A stretch of DNA of 64,000 nucleotides from Novosphingobium sp. (GCF_024642085.1 NZ_JAHEBV010000002.1:102330-166329), one strand, 5' to 3'; positions 1 through 8,915 are shown, numbered from the stretch's first letter. The notes: a model not told the origin generated them from the sequence alone. Translations and numbers: made by a program.

Positions 1-1603
1 AATCCTGCAGCGCGTGCAGATTGAACTTTTCATCGTTGGCGCGGGCCCATTCCAATGCCCATTCTGCGTCGGGCACGATCAGGCCGACCAGATAGGGGCG
101 CTTGTCACCGATCACCATCGCCTGCGCGATTTCGGGCTGCAGGGTCAGCATTCCCTCGATCTTCTGCGGCGAGACATTGTCGCCCTTGTCGTTGACGATC
201 ATGTCTTTCTTGCGGTCGGTGATGACAATCCGGCCCTTGTTGTCGATATGGCCGATATCACCGGTGTGCAGCCAGCCGTCCTGCAGCGCCTTGGCGGTTT
301 CGGCCTCGTTTTGCCAATAACCGCGCATCACCAGTTCGCCGCGCACCAGGATTTCGCCATCTTCGGCAATGCGGATTTCGACCCCGTGCATCGGTGGGCC
401 GACGGTATCCATCTTGAGCCCGGCCTTGGGCCGGTTACAGCTGATCACCGGCCCCGCTTCGGTCTGGCCATAGCCTTGCAGCATGGTCAGTCCCATTGAG
501 TCGAAGAACACACCGATATCCGGGTTGAGCGGCGCCCCGCCCGAAACCATTGCTTTCAGCCTGCCGCCGAACTTGGCGCGAATCTTGGGCCGCAGAGCAC
601 GGCTGATGACCAGACCGATCGGCATGTCGCGCAACCGCCTGCGGCCTTTTGCCTTCAGCGTTCCGATCCCGACTGCCCGGTCCATCAGGTAGTTCGCCAG
701 CTTGCCCTGCTTTTCGACCTGTTTCATGATCCGGGTGCGCAGCACTTCGAACAGGCGGGGCACGACCACCATGATCGTCGGGCGCACTTCCTCGATATTG
801 CTGGCCAGTTTCTCAAGGCCTTCGGAATAATAGATTTGCGCCCCGCACCCGATCGGCAGCATTTGCCCGCCGGTATGTTCATATGCGTGACTAAGCGGCA
901 GGAACGACAGGAACACCTCGTCGTCCAGTCCGAAATCCTCGTTCAGGATGCGTGCCGCGCCATCGACATTGCACAGCACCGCGCCGTGATGCTGCATTAC
1001 CCCGCGCGGCGCCCCGCCGGTTCCGCTGGTGTAAATGATGCAAGCCAGGTCTTCGCGCCCGATCCCGGCAATCCTTGCGTCGACCGCAGCCCGGCTGGCA
1101 GCGGCATCGCCTTGCAGCAGGTTTTGCCAATCGTGATATTCAAAGCTGCCGGTCTGGGCCATGCGCAGCGGCTCTATGCCAATGACATGTTCGGCCCGGC
1201 TGGAGCGCAGCACTGCACTCAGCAAGGGTTTGGCCAGCTTGTCGTTGGCGACAATCACCGCCCGGGCGCCCGAATTGTCCAGTACATGCAAATGATCGCG
1301 CTCGGTATTGGTGACATAGGCCGGCACGCTGACGCAGCCCGCAGCCATGATCGCGAAATCGGCAATGAGCCATTCGGGCCGGTTTTCCGATACGAGCAGC
1401 ACCCGGTCGCCGGAATTCAGGCCCATTGCACGCAGCGCTTCGGCCAGTTTGCAGATCTGGCGCACGGTTTCTGCCCAGCTTTGCGATTGCCAGGTTCCGC
1501 CGCGCTTGGCCCACAGGAACGGCGCGTCACCGCGCATATCGGCCCGGCTGAACAGCAAATCGACCAGATTCTTTCTGGTCGGCAGATCGGAAATATCAAC
1601 CAC
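1..1603 (-). CDS. Long-chain acyl-CoA ligase (AMP-forming), 3' end outside window
   Basis: The enzyme activates a fatty acid to acyl-AMP and then acyl-CoA, feeding beta-oxidation or lipid synthesis at the inner membrane. About 534 codons are visible, and the C-terminal lid domain continues past base 1. The ANL-superfamily motifs are clear. The P-loop (YTSGTGGAPRG) is near residue 191, GYGQTEAG follows at about 365, then the TGD motif, and ITDRKKD with a downstream lysine-rich stretch. The start is a GTG at 1603, preceded by an AAGGGG-type ribosome-binding sequence about 10 bases away. No upstream ATG fits the frame. The neighbour ggt lies 93 bases to the right on the same strand. Overall it resembles the FadD15 type of long-chain ligase. 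The substrate chain length is inference. Confidence 0.9.
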   Translation of the reverse strand, partial: MVDISDLPTRKNLVDLLFSRADMRGDAPFLWAKRGGTWQSQSWAETVRQICKLAEALRAMGLNSGDRVLLVSENRPEWLIADFAIMAAGCVSVPAYVTNTERDHLHVLDNSGARAVIVANDKLAKPLLSAVLRSSRAEHVIGIEPLRMAQTGSFEYHDWQNLLQGDAAASRAAVDARIAGIGREDLACIIYTSGTGGAPRGVMQHHGAVLCNVDGAARILNEDFGLDDEVFLSFLPLSHAYEHTGGQMLPIGCGAQIYYSEGLEKLASNIEEVRPTIMVVVPRLFEVLRTRIMKQVEKQGKLANYLMDRAVGIGTLKAKGRRRLRDMPIGLVISRALRPKIRAKFGGRLKAMVSGGAPLNPDIGVFFDSMGLTMLQGYGQTEAGPVISCNRPKAGLKMDTVGPPMHGVEIRIAEDGEILVRGELVMRGYWQNEAETAKALQDGWLHTGDIGHIDNKGRIVITDRKKDMIVNDKGDNVSPQKIEGMLTLQPEIAQAMVIGDKRPYLVGLIVPDAEWALEWARANDEKFNLHALQD

Positions 1604-1696
1604 GTGCAGGAAGCCCCTTTATTATGCTGCACAGTTCCTCAAACCCGGAGCCCAAACTAGGCGGGGTTTGGCCTAGCGGCAAGCATTGGCTTGGCC

Positions 1697-3418
1697 TTAT
1701 TCGGACACGGCCTTACCCTCGCTGCGCGGATCGGCAGCGCCGATCAGCACGCCGCCGACCATTTCGATGGCATTGGCCTTGAGCGGCAGGGCACGCGCGG
1801 TGACACTGGCATGGCCCAGTGCGGTCAGCGCCGGAACCATCGCTTCGGCAGCGGAACCCTGTTCGACGTAGACGGCATCGCCGCCAGGAGCGAACAGCAC
1901 CGGCAGGGCCAGCGCATCCTGCGCCGACAGTTTCCAGTCAAGTACGCCAATCACTGCGCGGATGACCTGTGCCGGGATCGTCGCGCCGCCTGCGGCGCCA
2001 ACGGCCAGCCGCATGGCGCCATCCGGCCCGAATACCAGGGTCGGGCTCATCGAACTGCGCGGGCGTTTGCCGCCCTGCACGCGGTTGTTGGCGGGTTTGC
2101 CGCCAAAAACCGGGTTCATGTCAAAATCGGTCAACTCGTTGTTGAGGAAATAGCCGCCCGTCATCAGTCCCGATCCAAACGCGCTTTCGATTGTCGAGGT
2201 GTAGGTGACAACATTTCCGCGCCGGTCAGCTGCGACAAAGTGCGACGTGCCGTGCTCTTCCTGCGGGGCGGGATCGGCCAGAACCAGGCTTTCGGCCCCG
2301 CGGGGCATGCCGGCGCTGACCGCAGGCATGGTCTTTTCCGGCGAAATCAGTGCGGAACGCTGCGACAGATAGTCAGGATCGGTCAACCCCGCCACCGGCA
2401 CGCGCACGAAATCAGCGTCACCAGAATAGCGGGCGCGGTCGGCATAGGCGAGGCGCATCGATTCGGCGATCAGGTGCCAGGCTACAGGCGAATCCTTGCC
2501 CAGTGCAGTCAGGTCAAACCGTTCCAGCTGTTTCAGCGTGGCGAAAACCGTGGTCGCGCCGGAACTGGGCGGGCCCATCCCGCAGATCCGGTACAGGCGA
2601 TAATTGCCGCAAACCGGTTCCCGGTTCTGTGCGGCATAGGCCGCGACATCTTCCTTGGTAACCGGCGCGGGATTACGCGCGGCGGTGACCAATGCGGTGA
2701 CCAGGCTGGTGCTGTTCGGTCCGCTGTAGAAGGCCCTGGGGCCCCGCGCCGCAATCGCCATCAGCGTTGCTGCCATTTCCGCATTGATCACCCGCGTTCC
2801 AACCGCCTTGGGCTGGCCCGACGCGTCATAGAACAGGGCTTTGCCAGCAGGCGTAAACGCGGCGGTCGCTGCGCTGTTCTTCAGTGCGGCGTTGAGCCGC
2901 GGGGTAATGGCGAAACCGTGTCGGGCCAAATTGATTGCCGGGGCGAACAGCCGCGCCCAGGGCAGCTTGCCGTGGGCCTTGTGCGCCTTGGCAGCCAGGG
3001 CTACGTTTCCGGGTACGCCCACGCTGATTGCACCGGGCACGGCATCTGAAAAACTCATGACTTTGCCATCGCGCACAAACCATTGGTCGCTGGCACTTGC
3101 CGGCGCCTTTTCGCGGCCGTCGATGGTAACGACATGCCCGTCGGCCCCGGTTTCGACGAAGAAGCCGCCGCCGCCGATTCCAGAACTCTGCGGTTCGACC
3201 ACGGATAGCGCCAGCATCGTTGCAATCGCGGCGTCGGTCGCATTGCCGCCCGCGCGCAGCATCTGTGCCCCGGCATCGGCTGCGCGGGGATCAGCCGCGC
3301 TGACCATGCCCTTGGTGTAGACCTGTGTTGCTGCAGGACGGGCCAGTGCCGCGGGAACGACTGCGAAGGCGGAGAGGACGGGCAGTGCCAGCAGGGCGAC
3401 GTGTGTGCGAAGGGTCAT
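1697..3418 (-). CDS. ggt: Gamma-glutamyltransferase (gamma-glutamyltranspeptidase)
   Basis: This periplasmic N-terminal-nucleophile hydrolase cleaves or transfers the gamma-glutamyl group of glutathione. The 573-residue product starts with a signal peptide (about residues 1-26, ending ALA). The proenzyme would cut itself before Thr391 in the motif HGTSHF, giving large and small subunits as in the E. coli family. Other family marks are GIGGGGFF near 80-87 and the MSPT segment of the small subunit. The ATG at 3418 was chosen because the signal peptide begins there. It lies 10 bases after the pyrD stop, so the two genes are probably co-transcribed. A GTG three codons upstream is the only close alternative. 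Length is normal for the family. Confidence 0.95.
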   Translation of the reverse strand: MTLRTHVALLALPVLSAFAVVPAALARPAATQVYTKGMVSAADPRAADAGAQMLRAGGNATDAAIATMLALSVVEPQSSGIGGGGFFVETGADGHVVTIDGREKAPASASDQWFVRDGKVMSFSDAVPGAISVGVPGNVALAAKAHKAHGKLPWARLFAPAINLARHGFAITPRLNAALKNSAATAAFTPAGKALFYDASGQPKAVGTRVINAEMAATLMAIAARGPRAFYSGPNSTSLVTALVTAARNPAPVTKEDVAAYAAQNREPVCGNYRLYRICGMGPPSSGATTVFATLKQLERFDLTALGKDSPVAWHLIAESMRLAYADRARYSGDADFVRVPVAGLTDPDYLSQRSALISPEKTMPAVSAGMPRGAESLVLADPAPQEEHGTSHFVAADRRGNVVTYTSTIESAFGSGLMTGGYFLNNELTDFDMNPVFGGKPANNRVQGGKRPRSSMSPTLVFGPDGAMRLAVGAAGGATIPAQVIRAVIGVLDWKLSAQDALALPVLFAPGGDAVYVEQGSAAEAMVPALTALGHASVTARALPLKANAIEMVGGVLIGAADPRSEGKAVSE

Positions 3419-3428
3419 GGCCTTCACG

Positions 3429-4460
3429 CTATTCTGTTCCAACCGCCTCGGCAATGGTGACAAACCCGTCGCGCTGCATCTGGCGCCGGATACCAGCTGT
3501 AATTGACCGCGCAATGCCGGGGCCGCCGAAAGCCATGGCCGAATAGAGTTGCACCAGACTGGCCCCGGCGCGGATGCGCGCCCAGGCATCCTGCGCCGTT
3601 GCAATCCCGCCAACGCCGACCAGCGGCAGCGCACCGCCGGTGGCCAGGCGAAAATCGCGCAGCCGCTGCTGGGCCAGATCGCGCAATGGCGTGCCCGACA
3701 GGCCCCCGGCTTCATCAGCAAAGCGCGATTTCAACGCCGGGCGGGAAATTGTCGTATTGGACACGATCAGCGCGCCCAGCTTTTTGTCCATCGCAATCCG
3801 GGCAATGGCATCGATATCCGCCGGCTCCAGATCCGGCGCCACTTTCAGGAACACCGGCGGACCGTCTGCACCACGCGCCGCCATAACGGCATCGAGCAGC
3901 CCGGCCAGCGCCCCTTCATCCTGCAAAGCGCGCAGTCCCGGAGTATTGGGGCTGGAAATATTGACTGCCAGATAGCTTGCCAGCGGCGCCATCAAGCGCG
4001 CCATGGTGGCATAATCGGCTACGCGGTCGACCGAATCCTTGTTCGCTCCGATGTTGATCCCGACGATTCCTGGCCGGCCTGCCCGCCGCGCAAGCCTGGC
4101 AATGGCGGCCTCGGCCCCGCGGTTGTTGAACCCCATGCGGTTGATCACGCCGCGGTCTTCCTCCAGCCGGAACAGGCGCGGGCGCGGGTTGCCGGATTGG
4201 GGCAGGGGGGTGATGGATCCGACCTCGGCAAATCCGAAGCCGACGCCAAGCAAGGCGTCCGGAACCTCGGCATCCTTGTCGAAACCGGCGGCAATGCCAA
4301 GCGGGTTGGGAAAGGCAATTCCCGCCACCTTGGTCGCGAGTGGCCCGTCGGCGCGCGGCTTTGCGCCCAGCGCAATGAGCTTGAGCGATTGTATCGCAAG
4401 GCGATGCGCATCTTCGGCGTCGAGCAGCCGCATGACAGGGCGGAACATGGCATAGATCAT
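3429..4460 (-). CDS. pyrD: Dihydroorotate dehydrogenase (quinone), class 2
   Basis: The enzyme oxidises dihydroorotate to orotate in pyrimidine synthesis, using FMN and passing electrons to membrane quinones. The product is 343 residues. The N-terminal amphipathic helix (residues 1-35), found in class 2 but not class 1 enzymes, is present. The FMN barrel contains NISSPNTPGLR at 167-177, whose Ser170 matches the class 2 catalytic serine. The start ATG at 4460 opens MIYAMFRPVMRLL, typical of this family; the frame extends 30 codons upstream without a plausible start. ggt follows directly. The gene is transcribed away from the AraC-type regulator across a 295-base gap. Confidence 0.95.
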   Translation of the reverse strand: MIYAMFRPVMRLLDAEDAHRLAIQSLKLIALGAKPRADGPLATKVAGIAFPNPLGIAAGFDKDAEVPDALLGVGFGFAEVGSITPLPQSGNPRPRLFRLEEDRGVINRMGFNNRGAEAAIARLARRAGRPGIVGINIGANKDSVDRVADYATMARLMAPLASYLAVNISSPNTPGLRALQDEGALAGLLDAVMAARGADGPPVFLKVAPDLEPADIDAIARIAMDKKLGALIVSNTTISRPALKSRFADEAGGLSGTPLRDLAQQRLRDFRLATGGALPLVGVGGIATAQDAWARIRAGASLVQLYSAMAFGGPGIARSITAGIRRQMQRDGFVTIAEAVGTE

Positions 4461-4584
4461 GGCGCAACCGCCTATGACAGGCGTGTTCGGCCGTGTCGAT
4501 GCAGTCAAAAGGTCAATTGTTTTAAATTGATTGCAACCGACAAATAGCACGATTCATCCGAAAATTTGTCGATTCCATACAATC

Positions 4585-4700
4585 GCCTGCAAACCGAATC
4601 GCGTAGTCAGACCTCGCGACCCGAAGGGCTCGAAGCTTTCTGCGACGAGTTCTTGTAACTCAAAGCGGCTCTCCCGGCACCCCGGGGGAGCCGCTCTTTT
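4585..4700 (+). ncRNA. Candidate small RNA or regulator leader ending in a strong terminator
   Basis: A rightward intrinsic terminator stands at 4664-4700 although no protein gene precedes it on this strand; pyrD points the other way. Upstream, TACAAT at 4578-4583 could be a -10 box, which would start a transcript near 4590. Within this stretch a small hairpin (GAGTT at 4647-4651 with AACTC at 4657-4661) precedes the terminator stem. This gives the outline of an RNA of about 110 bases. It could instead be an attenuated leader of the AraC-type gene downstream. I do not recognise it as 4.5S, 6S or tmRNA. No good -35 box is seen at normal spacing, so the promoter is uncertain. Confidence 0.35.
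4664..4700 (+). terminator. Intrinsic terminator
   Basis: A 14-base-pair GC-rich stem (AGCGGCTCTCCCGG paired with CCGGGGGAGCCGCT, one U-G pair) with a short CACC-type loop is followed by CTTTT. The T-run lies on the right side, so it works for rightward transcription. It sits 55 bases before the start of the AraC-type regulator and behind no protein gene. Confidence 0.8.
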
Positions 4701-4755
4701 ATGTTGCATAGACGTTACTGGCAGTGCCACGATGATCTTCTGCAAAGGAGGCCGG

Positions 4756-5685
4756 GTGACATTTTCAAGCGGGCAAGACGATCAGGCAGCCAAAGGGCAG
4801 CTGACATCGTCCAGTCTGATCCGCCTCGATCATTTTCCGGTGCCGGCCGCGCTCGCTCCTTTCGTGGTCACCTTGTACCATTTTACCTGCGACGAAATCC
4901 TGCTTTCCGATGTAGTTCCAGCAGGCGTCGGTTATGTCATGGCGCTCCTCTCGGGCAGTGCCAAAGTTACCTTTGCGCATGGCGAAAGCGTGGATGCGCC
5001 GCCACTTGCCTTGCTGACGCCGACCAGCGGCGCTGCCCATGTAACCGCCGATGGACCGTTTCACCTGGTCGGTGCGGCCTTGTCGCCGCTTGGCTGGGGC
5101 GCTCTTACGGGGATGCCGGCCTTCGAAGCGCGCAACCAGGTGCTTGCTGCAGCCAGCTGGCTTGGCGATGAAGCGGGCCCGGCCTTGCGGCGCTGGCGTA
5201 CCGGTTATGTCAGCGCTGCGCTGACCGGTGAGGCGATCTGCGCCGAATTGGCCGCGATCCTGACGGCGCAGATGAAAATGCCGTCGCCGCGCCACATATC
5301 CCTGATCCGCGAGACGGGGGACTGGCTATCATCCTCGTTCGACCCCGAACTGTCGGCGCTGGGCCGGTCTACAGGCTATTCGGTCCGGCAGGTCGAACGC
5401 CTGGTAAAGCGCTATTTCGGTGCTACTCCGCGCGAACTGGTGCGCAAGTACCGTGCGCTGCGTGTGGCGGCACTGCTGCAATCGCCGGATTGTGATGACG
5501 AACGCGCCGCCGCCCTGACCAATCTGTTCTATGACCAGTCGCACCTGATCCGTGAGATGCGCCATTACCTGGGACGAACCCCGACGCGGCTGGTGGCCGA
5601 GGAATCCGCGTTGACCCAGGCGATGAACGGAATTGACAATTTCCGCCACCGGCGCCCCAGTTTCGCGCGCATTCCCAAGGGTTGA
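4756..5685 (+). CDS. AraC-family transcriptional regulator
   Basis: This is a cytoplasmic DNA-binding regulator of about 309 residues. The N-terminal part (about 1-190) looks like a cupin-type sensing domain. Two helix-turn-helix motifs of the AraC/XylS type lie at about 200-300, including the stretch SVRQVERLVKRYFGATPREL. The start is ambiguous. An ATG at 4732 is in frame, but a near-perfect AAAGGAGG lies inside that extension at 4744-4751, four bases before GTG 4756, so I chose the GTG. The ligand and target genes cannot be read from the sequence. It stands alone between pyrD (divergent) and the SUF operon. Confidence 0.8.
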   Translation: MTFSSGQDDQAAKGQLTSSSLIRLDHFPVPAALAPFVVTLYHFTCDEILLSDVVPAGVGYVMALLSGSAKVTFAHGESVDAPPLALLTPTSGAAHVTADGPFHLVGAALSPLGWGALTGMPAFEARNQVLAAASWLGDEAGPALRRWRTGYVSAALTGEAICAELAAILTAQMKMPSPRHISLIRETGDWLSSSFDPELSALGRSTGYSVRQVERLVKRYFGATPRELVRKYRALRVAALLQSPDCDDERAAALTNLFYDQSHLIREMRHYLGRTPTRLVAEESALTQAMNGIDNFRHRRPSFARIPKG

Positions 5686-5711
5686 AAATCGCAGTTTCCG
5701 CGACTAGGTGG

Positions 5712-5736
5712 AAATCGGAACGATTCTTTCCGATTT
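5712..5736. promoter_or_regulatory. Inverted repeat upstream of the SUF operon, candidate operator
   Basis: AAATCGGAA (5712-5720) and TTCCGATTT (5728-5736) form a perfect 9-base inverted repeat with a 7-base centre. It ends 14 bases before the Rrf2 start codon. A second, shorter inverted pair (TTTCC at 5696-5700 with GGAAA at 5710-5714) overlaps its left arm. A site at this place could bind the Rrf2 protein itself (autoregulation) or another iron regulator, or fold as an RNA hairpin in the leader. It does not obviously match the E. coli IscR type 1 site as I remember it. Confidence 0.5.
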
Positions 5737-5750
5737 AACCGGAGCGGGCA

Positions 5751-6158
5751 ATGCGCCTTTCCAATATGGCCGACTATGCTGTCCTGACGATGAGCGCCGC
5801 CGCGCGCCATTGCGGCGGTTCGCGCGTTGCAGCGGCGCAGCTGGCCGAAGAAACCGGCCTGCCGGTGCCGACGGTGCAAAAGCTGGTCAGCCGCCTGACC
5901 GCTGCGGGTCTGCTGCGTTCGTCACGCGGGGTGGGCGGTGGGCTCAAGCTGGCGCGTCCGGCTGCGGCGATTACGCTGGCCGATATTGTCGAGGCGGTCG
6001 ACGGCCCGATCGCGCTCGCCCCCTGTGCGGACGAGGCCCACGATTGTGCCCGTGAAGAGGGCTGCATGGTCCGCCCGCATTGGGCCGAGGCAAGCAGCGC
6101 GCTGCGCGGTGCGCTTTCCGCGGTGCCGCTGACCCGCCTGGCGGAGGCGGGCCGATGA
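5751..6158 (+). CDS. Rrf2-family iron-sulfur regulator, SUF operon
   Basis: The 135-residue winged-helix protein probably senses the cell's iron-sulfur status and controls the operon it heads. The N-terminal HTH contains the recognition stretch [11 protein letters not shown]. Three cysteines at 92, 99 and 105 ([15 protein letters not shown]) match the spacing of [2Fe-2S] ligands in IscR-type members. GGAG at about 5741 gives the ribosome-binding site. The stop overlaps the sufB start as ATGA, so translation is coupled. In other Sphingomonadales this gene is often labelled an SUF-associated Rrf2 regulator. Whether it is closer to IscR or to another branch cannot be decided here. Confidence 0.9.
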   Translation: MRLSNMADYAVLTMSAAARHCGGSRVAAAQLAEETGLPVPTVQKLVSRLTAAGLLRSSRGVGGGLKLARPAAAITLADIVEAVDGPIALAPCADEAHDCAREEGCMVRPHWAEASSALRGALSAVPLTRLAEAGR

Positions 6159-7630
6159 ACGACATGGTCAAGGATCAGGCCGCGCGCGATGCCGCCGCCA
6201 AGGTCGCCGATTACGAACACGGCTGGTCTGCCGATATCGAAACCGATTTCGCCCCCAAGGGCCTGAACGAAGATACCGTCCGGTTCATTTCGGCCAAGAA
6301 GAACGAGCCGGAATGGATGCTTGAATGGCGGCTCAAGGCCTTTCGCCACTGGCTGACCATGCCGATGCCTGACTGGGCCAAGCTGAATGTCCCGCCGATC
6401 GATTACCAGGATGCCTATTACTATGCCGCGCCGCGGGCCAAACCCAAGCTGGCCAGCCTGGACGAGGTCGATCCCGAAATCCTCGAGGTCTACAAGAAGC
6501 TGGGCATCCCGCTGGAAGAGCAGAAAGTGCTCGCCGGGGTCGAAGGCGCACGCAAGGTCGCGGTCGATGCGGTGTTCGATTCGGTCAGCGTCGCAACCAC
6601 CTTCCGCGAAGAGCTGAAAAAGGCCGGGGTCATCTTCCTGTCGATCTCCGAAGCGATTCGCGAATACCCTGATCTGGTGAAGAAATGGCTGGCCAAGGTC
6701 GTGCCAATCCATGACAACTTCTTTGCCGCGCTCAATTCGGCGGTCTTTTCCGACGGCACCTTTGTCTACATCCCCGAAGGCGTGCGCTGCCCGATGGAGC
6801 TGTCGACCTATTTCCGCATCAATGCCGAAAACACCGGGCAGTTTGAACGCACCCTGATCGTGGCGGACAAGGGCAGTTATGTCAGCTACCTTGAAGGCTG
6901 CACGGCGCCGATGCGCGATGAAAACCAGCTTCACGCCGCGGTGGTCGAACTGGTCGCTTTGGACGATGCCGAGATCAAGTATTCGACCGTGCAGAACTGG
7001 TATCCTGGCAATGCCGAAGGACTGGGCGGGATCTACAATTTCGTCACCAAGCGCGCGCTGTGCCAGGGCAAGCGCAGCAAGGTGTCGTGGACCCAGGTTG
7101 AAACCGGATCGGCGATCACCTGGAAATATCCTTCCTGCGTACTGAATGGTGAAGATTCTGTGGGCGAATTCTATTCGGTCGCGGTCACCAACAATTACCA
7201 GCAGGCCGACACCGGGACCAAGATGATCCATAACGGCAAAGGCAGCCGATCGACCATCATCAGCAAAGGCATCTCGGCCGGGCGAAGCCAGAACACCTAT
7301 CGCGGTCTGGTCCGCGTTGCCCCCCAGGCGGAAGGGGTGCGCAATTTCACCCAGTGCGATTCGCTGCTGCTCGGCAAGGATTGCGGGGCACACACCGTGC
7401 CCTATATCGAAGTGCGCAATCCCAGCGCGCAGATCGAGCATGAAGCGACCACCAGCAAGATTTCGGACGACCAGCTGTTCTACGCCCAGCAGCGCGGGCT
7501 TGGCACCGAAGAAGCGGTGGCGCTGATCGTCAACGGTTTCGCCAAGGAAGTGCTGCAGCAACTGCCGATGGAGTTTGCGGTGGAGGCGCAGAAGCTGCTG
7601 GGTATTTCCCTTGAAGGATCGGTCGGATGA
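6155..7630 (+). CDS. sufB: Fe-S cluster assembly scaffold SufB
   Basis: The 491-residue core subunit of the SufBC2D scaffold accepts sulfur from the desulfurase and assembles Fe-S clusters in the cytoplasm. The sequence runs along the SufB family from end to end, with the family signatures [11 protein letters not shown] in the middle and the conserved C-terminal part ending in EGSVG. The start ATG at 6155 overlaps the regulator's stop. The expected next gene, sufC, comes only 2.1 kb later, after a sulfotransferase gene on the other strand and three unrelated co-oriented genes. That layout is the odd point of this operon. Confidence 0.97.
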   Translation: MNDMVKDQAARDAAAKVADYEHGWSADIETDFAPKGLNEDTVRFISAKKNEPEWMLEWRLKAFRHWLTMPMPDWAKLNVPPIDYQDAYYYAAPRAKPKLASLDEVDPEILEVYKKLGIPLEEQKVLAGVEGARKVAVDAVFDSVSVATTFREELKKAGVIFLSISEAIREYPDLVKKWLAKVVPIHDNFFAALNSAVFSDGTFVYIPEGVRCPMELSTYFRINAENTGQFERTLIVADKGSYVSYLEGCTAPMRDENQLHAAVVELVALDDAEIKYSTVQNWYPGNAEGLGGIYNFVTKRALCQGKRSKVSWTQVETGSAITWKYPSCVLNGEDSVGEFYSVAVTNNYQQADTGTKMIHNGKGSRSTIISKGISAGRSQNTYRGLVRVAPQAEGVRNFTQCDSLLLGKDCGAHTVPYIEVRNPSAQIEHEATTSKISDDQLFYAQQRGLGTEEAVALIVNGFAKEVLQQLPMEFAVEAQKLLGISLEGSVG

Positions 7631-7644
7631 GTTTGGCCCGGACC

Positions 7645-8328
7645 TCAGAAGTCGTAATTGAGAAGTGCGATGTCGCGTTCGTAGGCTGCAGCGACCAGAT
7701 CACGCAGCCGGGGTGTGTAATAGCCGCGATAGTCGCGCCGCGCGCTGCGATTGACATGGCCGAAAACAACGTGGCGCTTCAAGGTGTCGCTCAGCCAATC
7801 CTGGGTCATGGCCATGCTTTCCATCCGGCCGACATGATCGAACCGCATACGCCCCGCACCATCAACAATGTAGCCATGTTGAGGACGGAAGATCCCGTCA
7901 CGCGTTGCCGTGTCCTGAACAAAAAGCCATTCCTCCACAAAGGCTTCAAAGCTGTGAAAGCGCTGGATTTCCTTGCGCACGCGGGGGTTGACCTTGATGG
8001 AGATGTCGCCTGCGTCCCCCCGTCCTTGGCTGGCAAATGTCCAGGCAGAAATAAGCCGGTCCCATGGATTGCGGACGATCGTGAAGCGCGGAAGAGCAAG
8101 CACCCGGGGGCCGGACACAGCCAGCAGGTCGGCAAGGCTGAAATGGCCGATGAAGCGTCCGAATATGGCGCTGGCAATGCTGGTGCCGCCGGTGCGCGGA
8201 ACGTGGATATATGTCGTACCGGCATCGCGAAAGCTGTCGCCGCGCCGCCGCGCACGGACGCGTTGAAGTGTAAGCTCTCCGGTATGAAAATGCGACGCCA
8301 AAGTGACCAGGCGCTGAGCCAGATGCAT
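7645..8328 (-). CDS. Sulfotransferase family protein, inserted antisense in the SUF operon
   Basis: The 227-residue product has the two PAPS-binding signatures of the Sulfotransfer_2 type: HVPRTGGTSI near residues 42-51 (5'-phosphosulfate loop) and RNPWDRLISAW near 86-96 (3'-phosphate site). Such enzymes move sulfate from PAPS to carbohydrate or lipid hydroxyls; the acceptor here is unknown. There is no signal peptide or clear membrane segment, so it is probably cytoplasmic. It points against the operon, its stop lying 14 bases after the sufB stop. Read-through from sufB would therefore make antisense RNA across it. A late insertion into the operon is plausible but not proven. Confidence 0.85.
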   Translation of the reverse strand: MHLAQRLVTLASHFHTGELTLQRVRARRRGDSFRDAGTTYIHVPRTGGTSIASAIFGRFIGHFSLADLLAVSGPRVLALPRFTIVRNPWDRLISAWTFASQGRGDAGDISIKVNPRVRKEIQRFHSFEAFVEEWLFVQDTATRDGIFRPQHGYIVDGAGRMRFDHVGRMESMAMTQDWLSDTLKRHVVFGHVNRSARRDYRGYYTPRLRDLVAAAYERDIALLNYDF

Positions 8329-8429
8329 GAATTTATCTCAAAGTTCGAAGATGTTGGCGCCGCAGCTAGGCGGCCGGCTTCGACTTGCGCACCAGTAAAA
8401 ACTTATATGGCAATCAACTGCAGCATGAC

Positions 8430-8915
8430 ATGAAAAAGACCCTTTCCGTCCTCCCGCCCGAAGAACGCACCGACGCCCCCGCCATCGAAAAACGCGGGCG
8501 CGGTTGGGCAATTTCAACCTCGCGGCTCGACGCCATCCACGAACAGGCGCGGATCGCGAAGCTAAACCCGACTGCGGCGCAGAAGCTGCTGGGCGAGAAG
8601 CTGAACGAGGCAAATCTCGGCAAATACAAGCTGACCCGCCAGCAGGTGATTGGATCGGCCATTGTCGACTTTGCCTGCAACCCGCTCAAGATCGCGGTGT
8701 CGATCGACGAAGGCGGCGATCCGGCAGTGACTGCACGGCGCGACAAAAGCCTGGAAGCGGTCGGCATCAACCTGCTGCGCTTTGCCGCAGCGGACGTGCT
8801 GGCCGATCCCGACGCGGTTGTTGCAGCGGTCGTCGCGGCGATGAAGGCGCGCTATGATGAACGCGGCCGCGCCCGGCGCAGCCAGCCGCGCGCCGGCCGG
8901 GACTATTCCCGGTGA
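8430..8915 (+). CDS. DUF559 (endonuclease-like) domain protein
   Basis: A 161-residue protein. The middle and C-terminal part (LGEKLNEANLGKYKLTRQQVIGSAIVDFACNPLK split over two short motifs, then VSIDEGG) follows the DUF559 family, which has a very-short-patch-repair or restriction-endonuclease-like fold. The usual catalytic pattern of acidic residues is present only in part (D in IVDF, D and E in SIDEGG). Activity is therefore uncertain. ATG 8430 is favoured over a TTG 15 codons upstream. The stop overlaps the GTG start of the next gene, making it part of the rightward operon. Its link to Fe-S assembly is unknown. Confidence 0.7.
   Translation: MKKTLSVLPPEERTDAPAIEKRGRGWAISTSRLDAIHEQARIAKLNPTAAQKLLGEKLNEANLGKYKLTRQQVIGSAIVDFACNPLKIAVSIDEGGDPAVTARRDKSLEAVGINLLRFAAADVLADPDAVVAAVVAAMKARYDERGRARRSQPRAGRDYSR

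Noticed and set aside
1691..3049. Long plus-strand open frame of about 450 codons opposite ggt
   Set aside because: It is the mirror of a well-supported gamma-glutamyltransferase gene; its sequence is low in hydrophobic order and shows no family motif.
7627..8433. Plus-strand 268-codon frame as a real gene
   Set aside because: The minus strand encodes a clear sulfotransferase with both PAPS motifs. The exact overlaps are reported as a finding, but the translation is not protein-like, so it is not listed as a coding gene.
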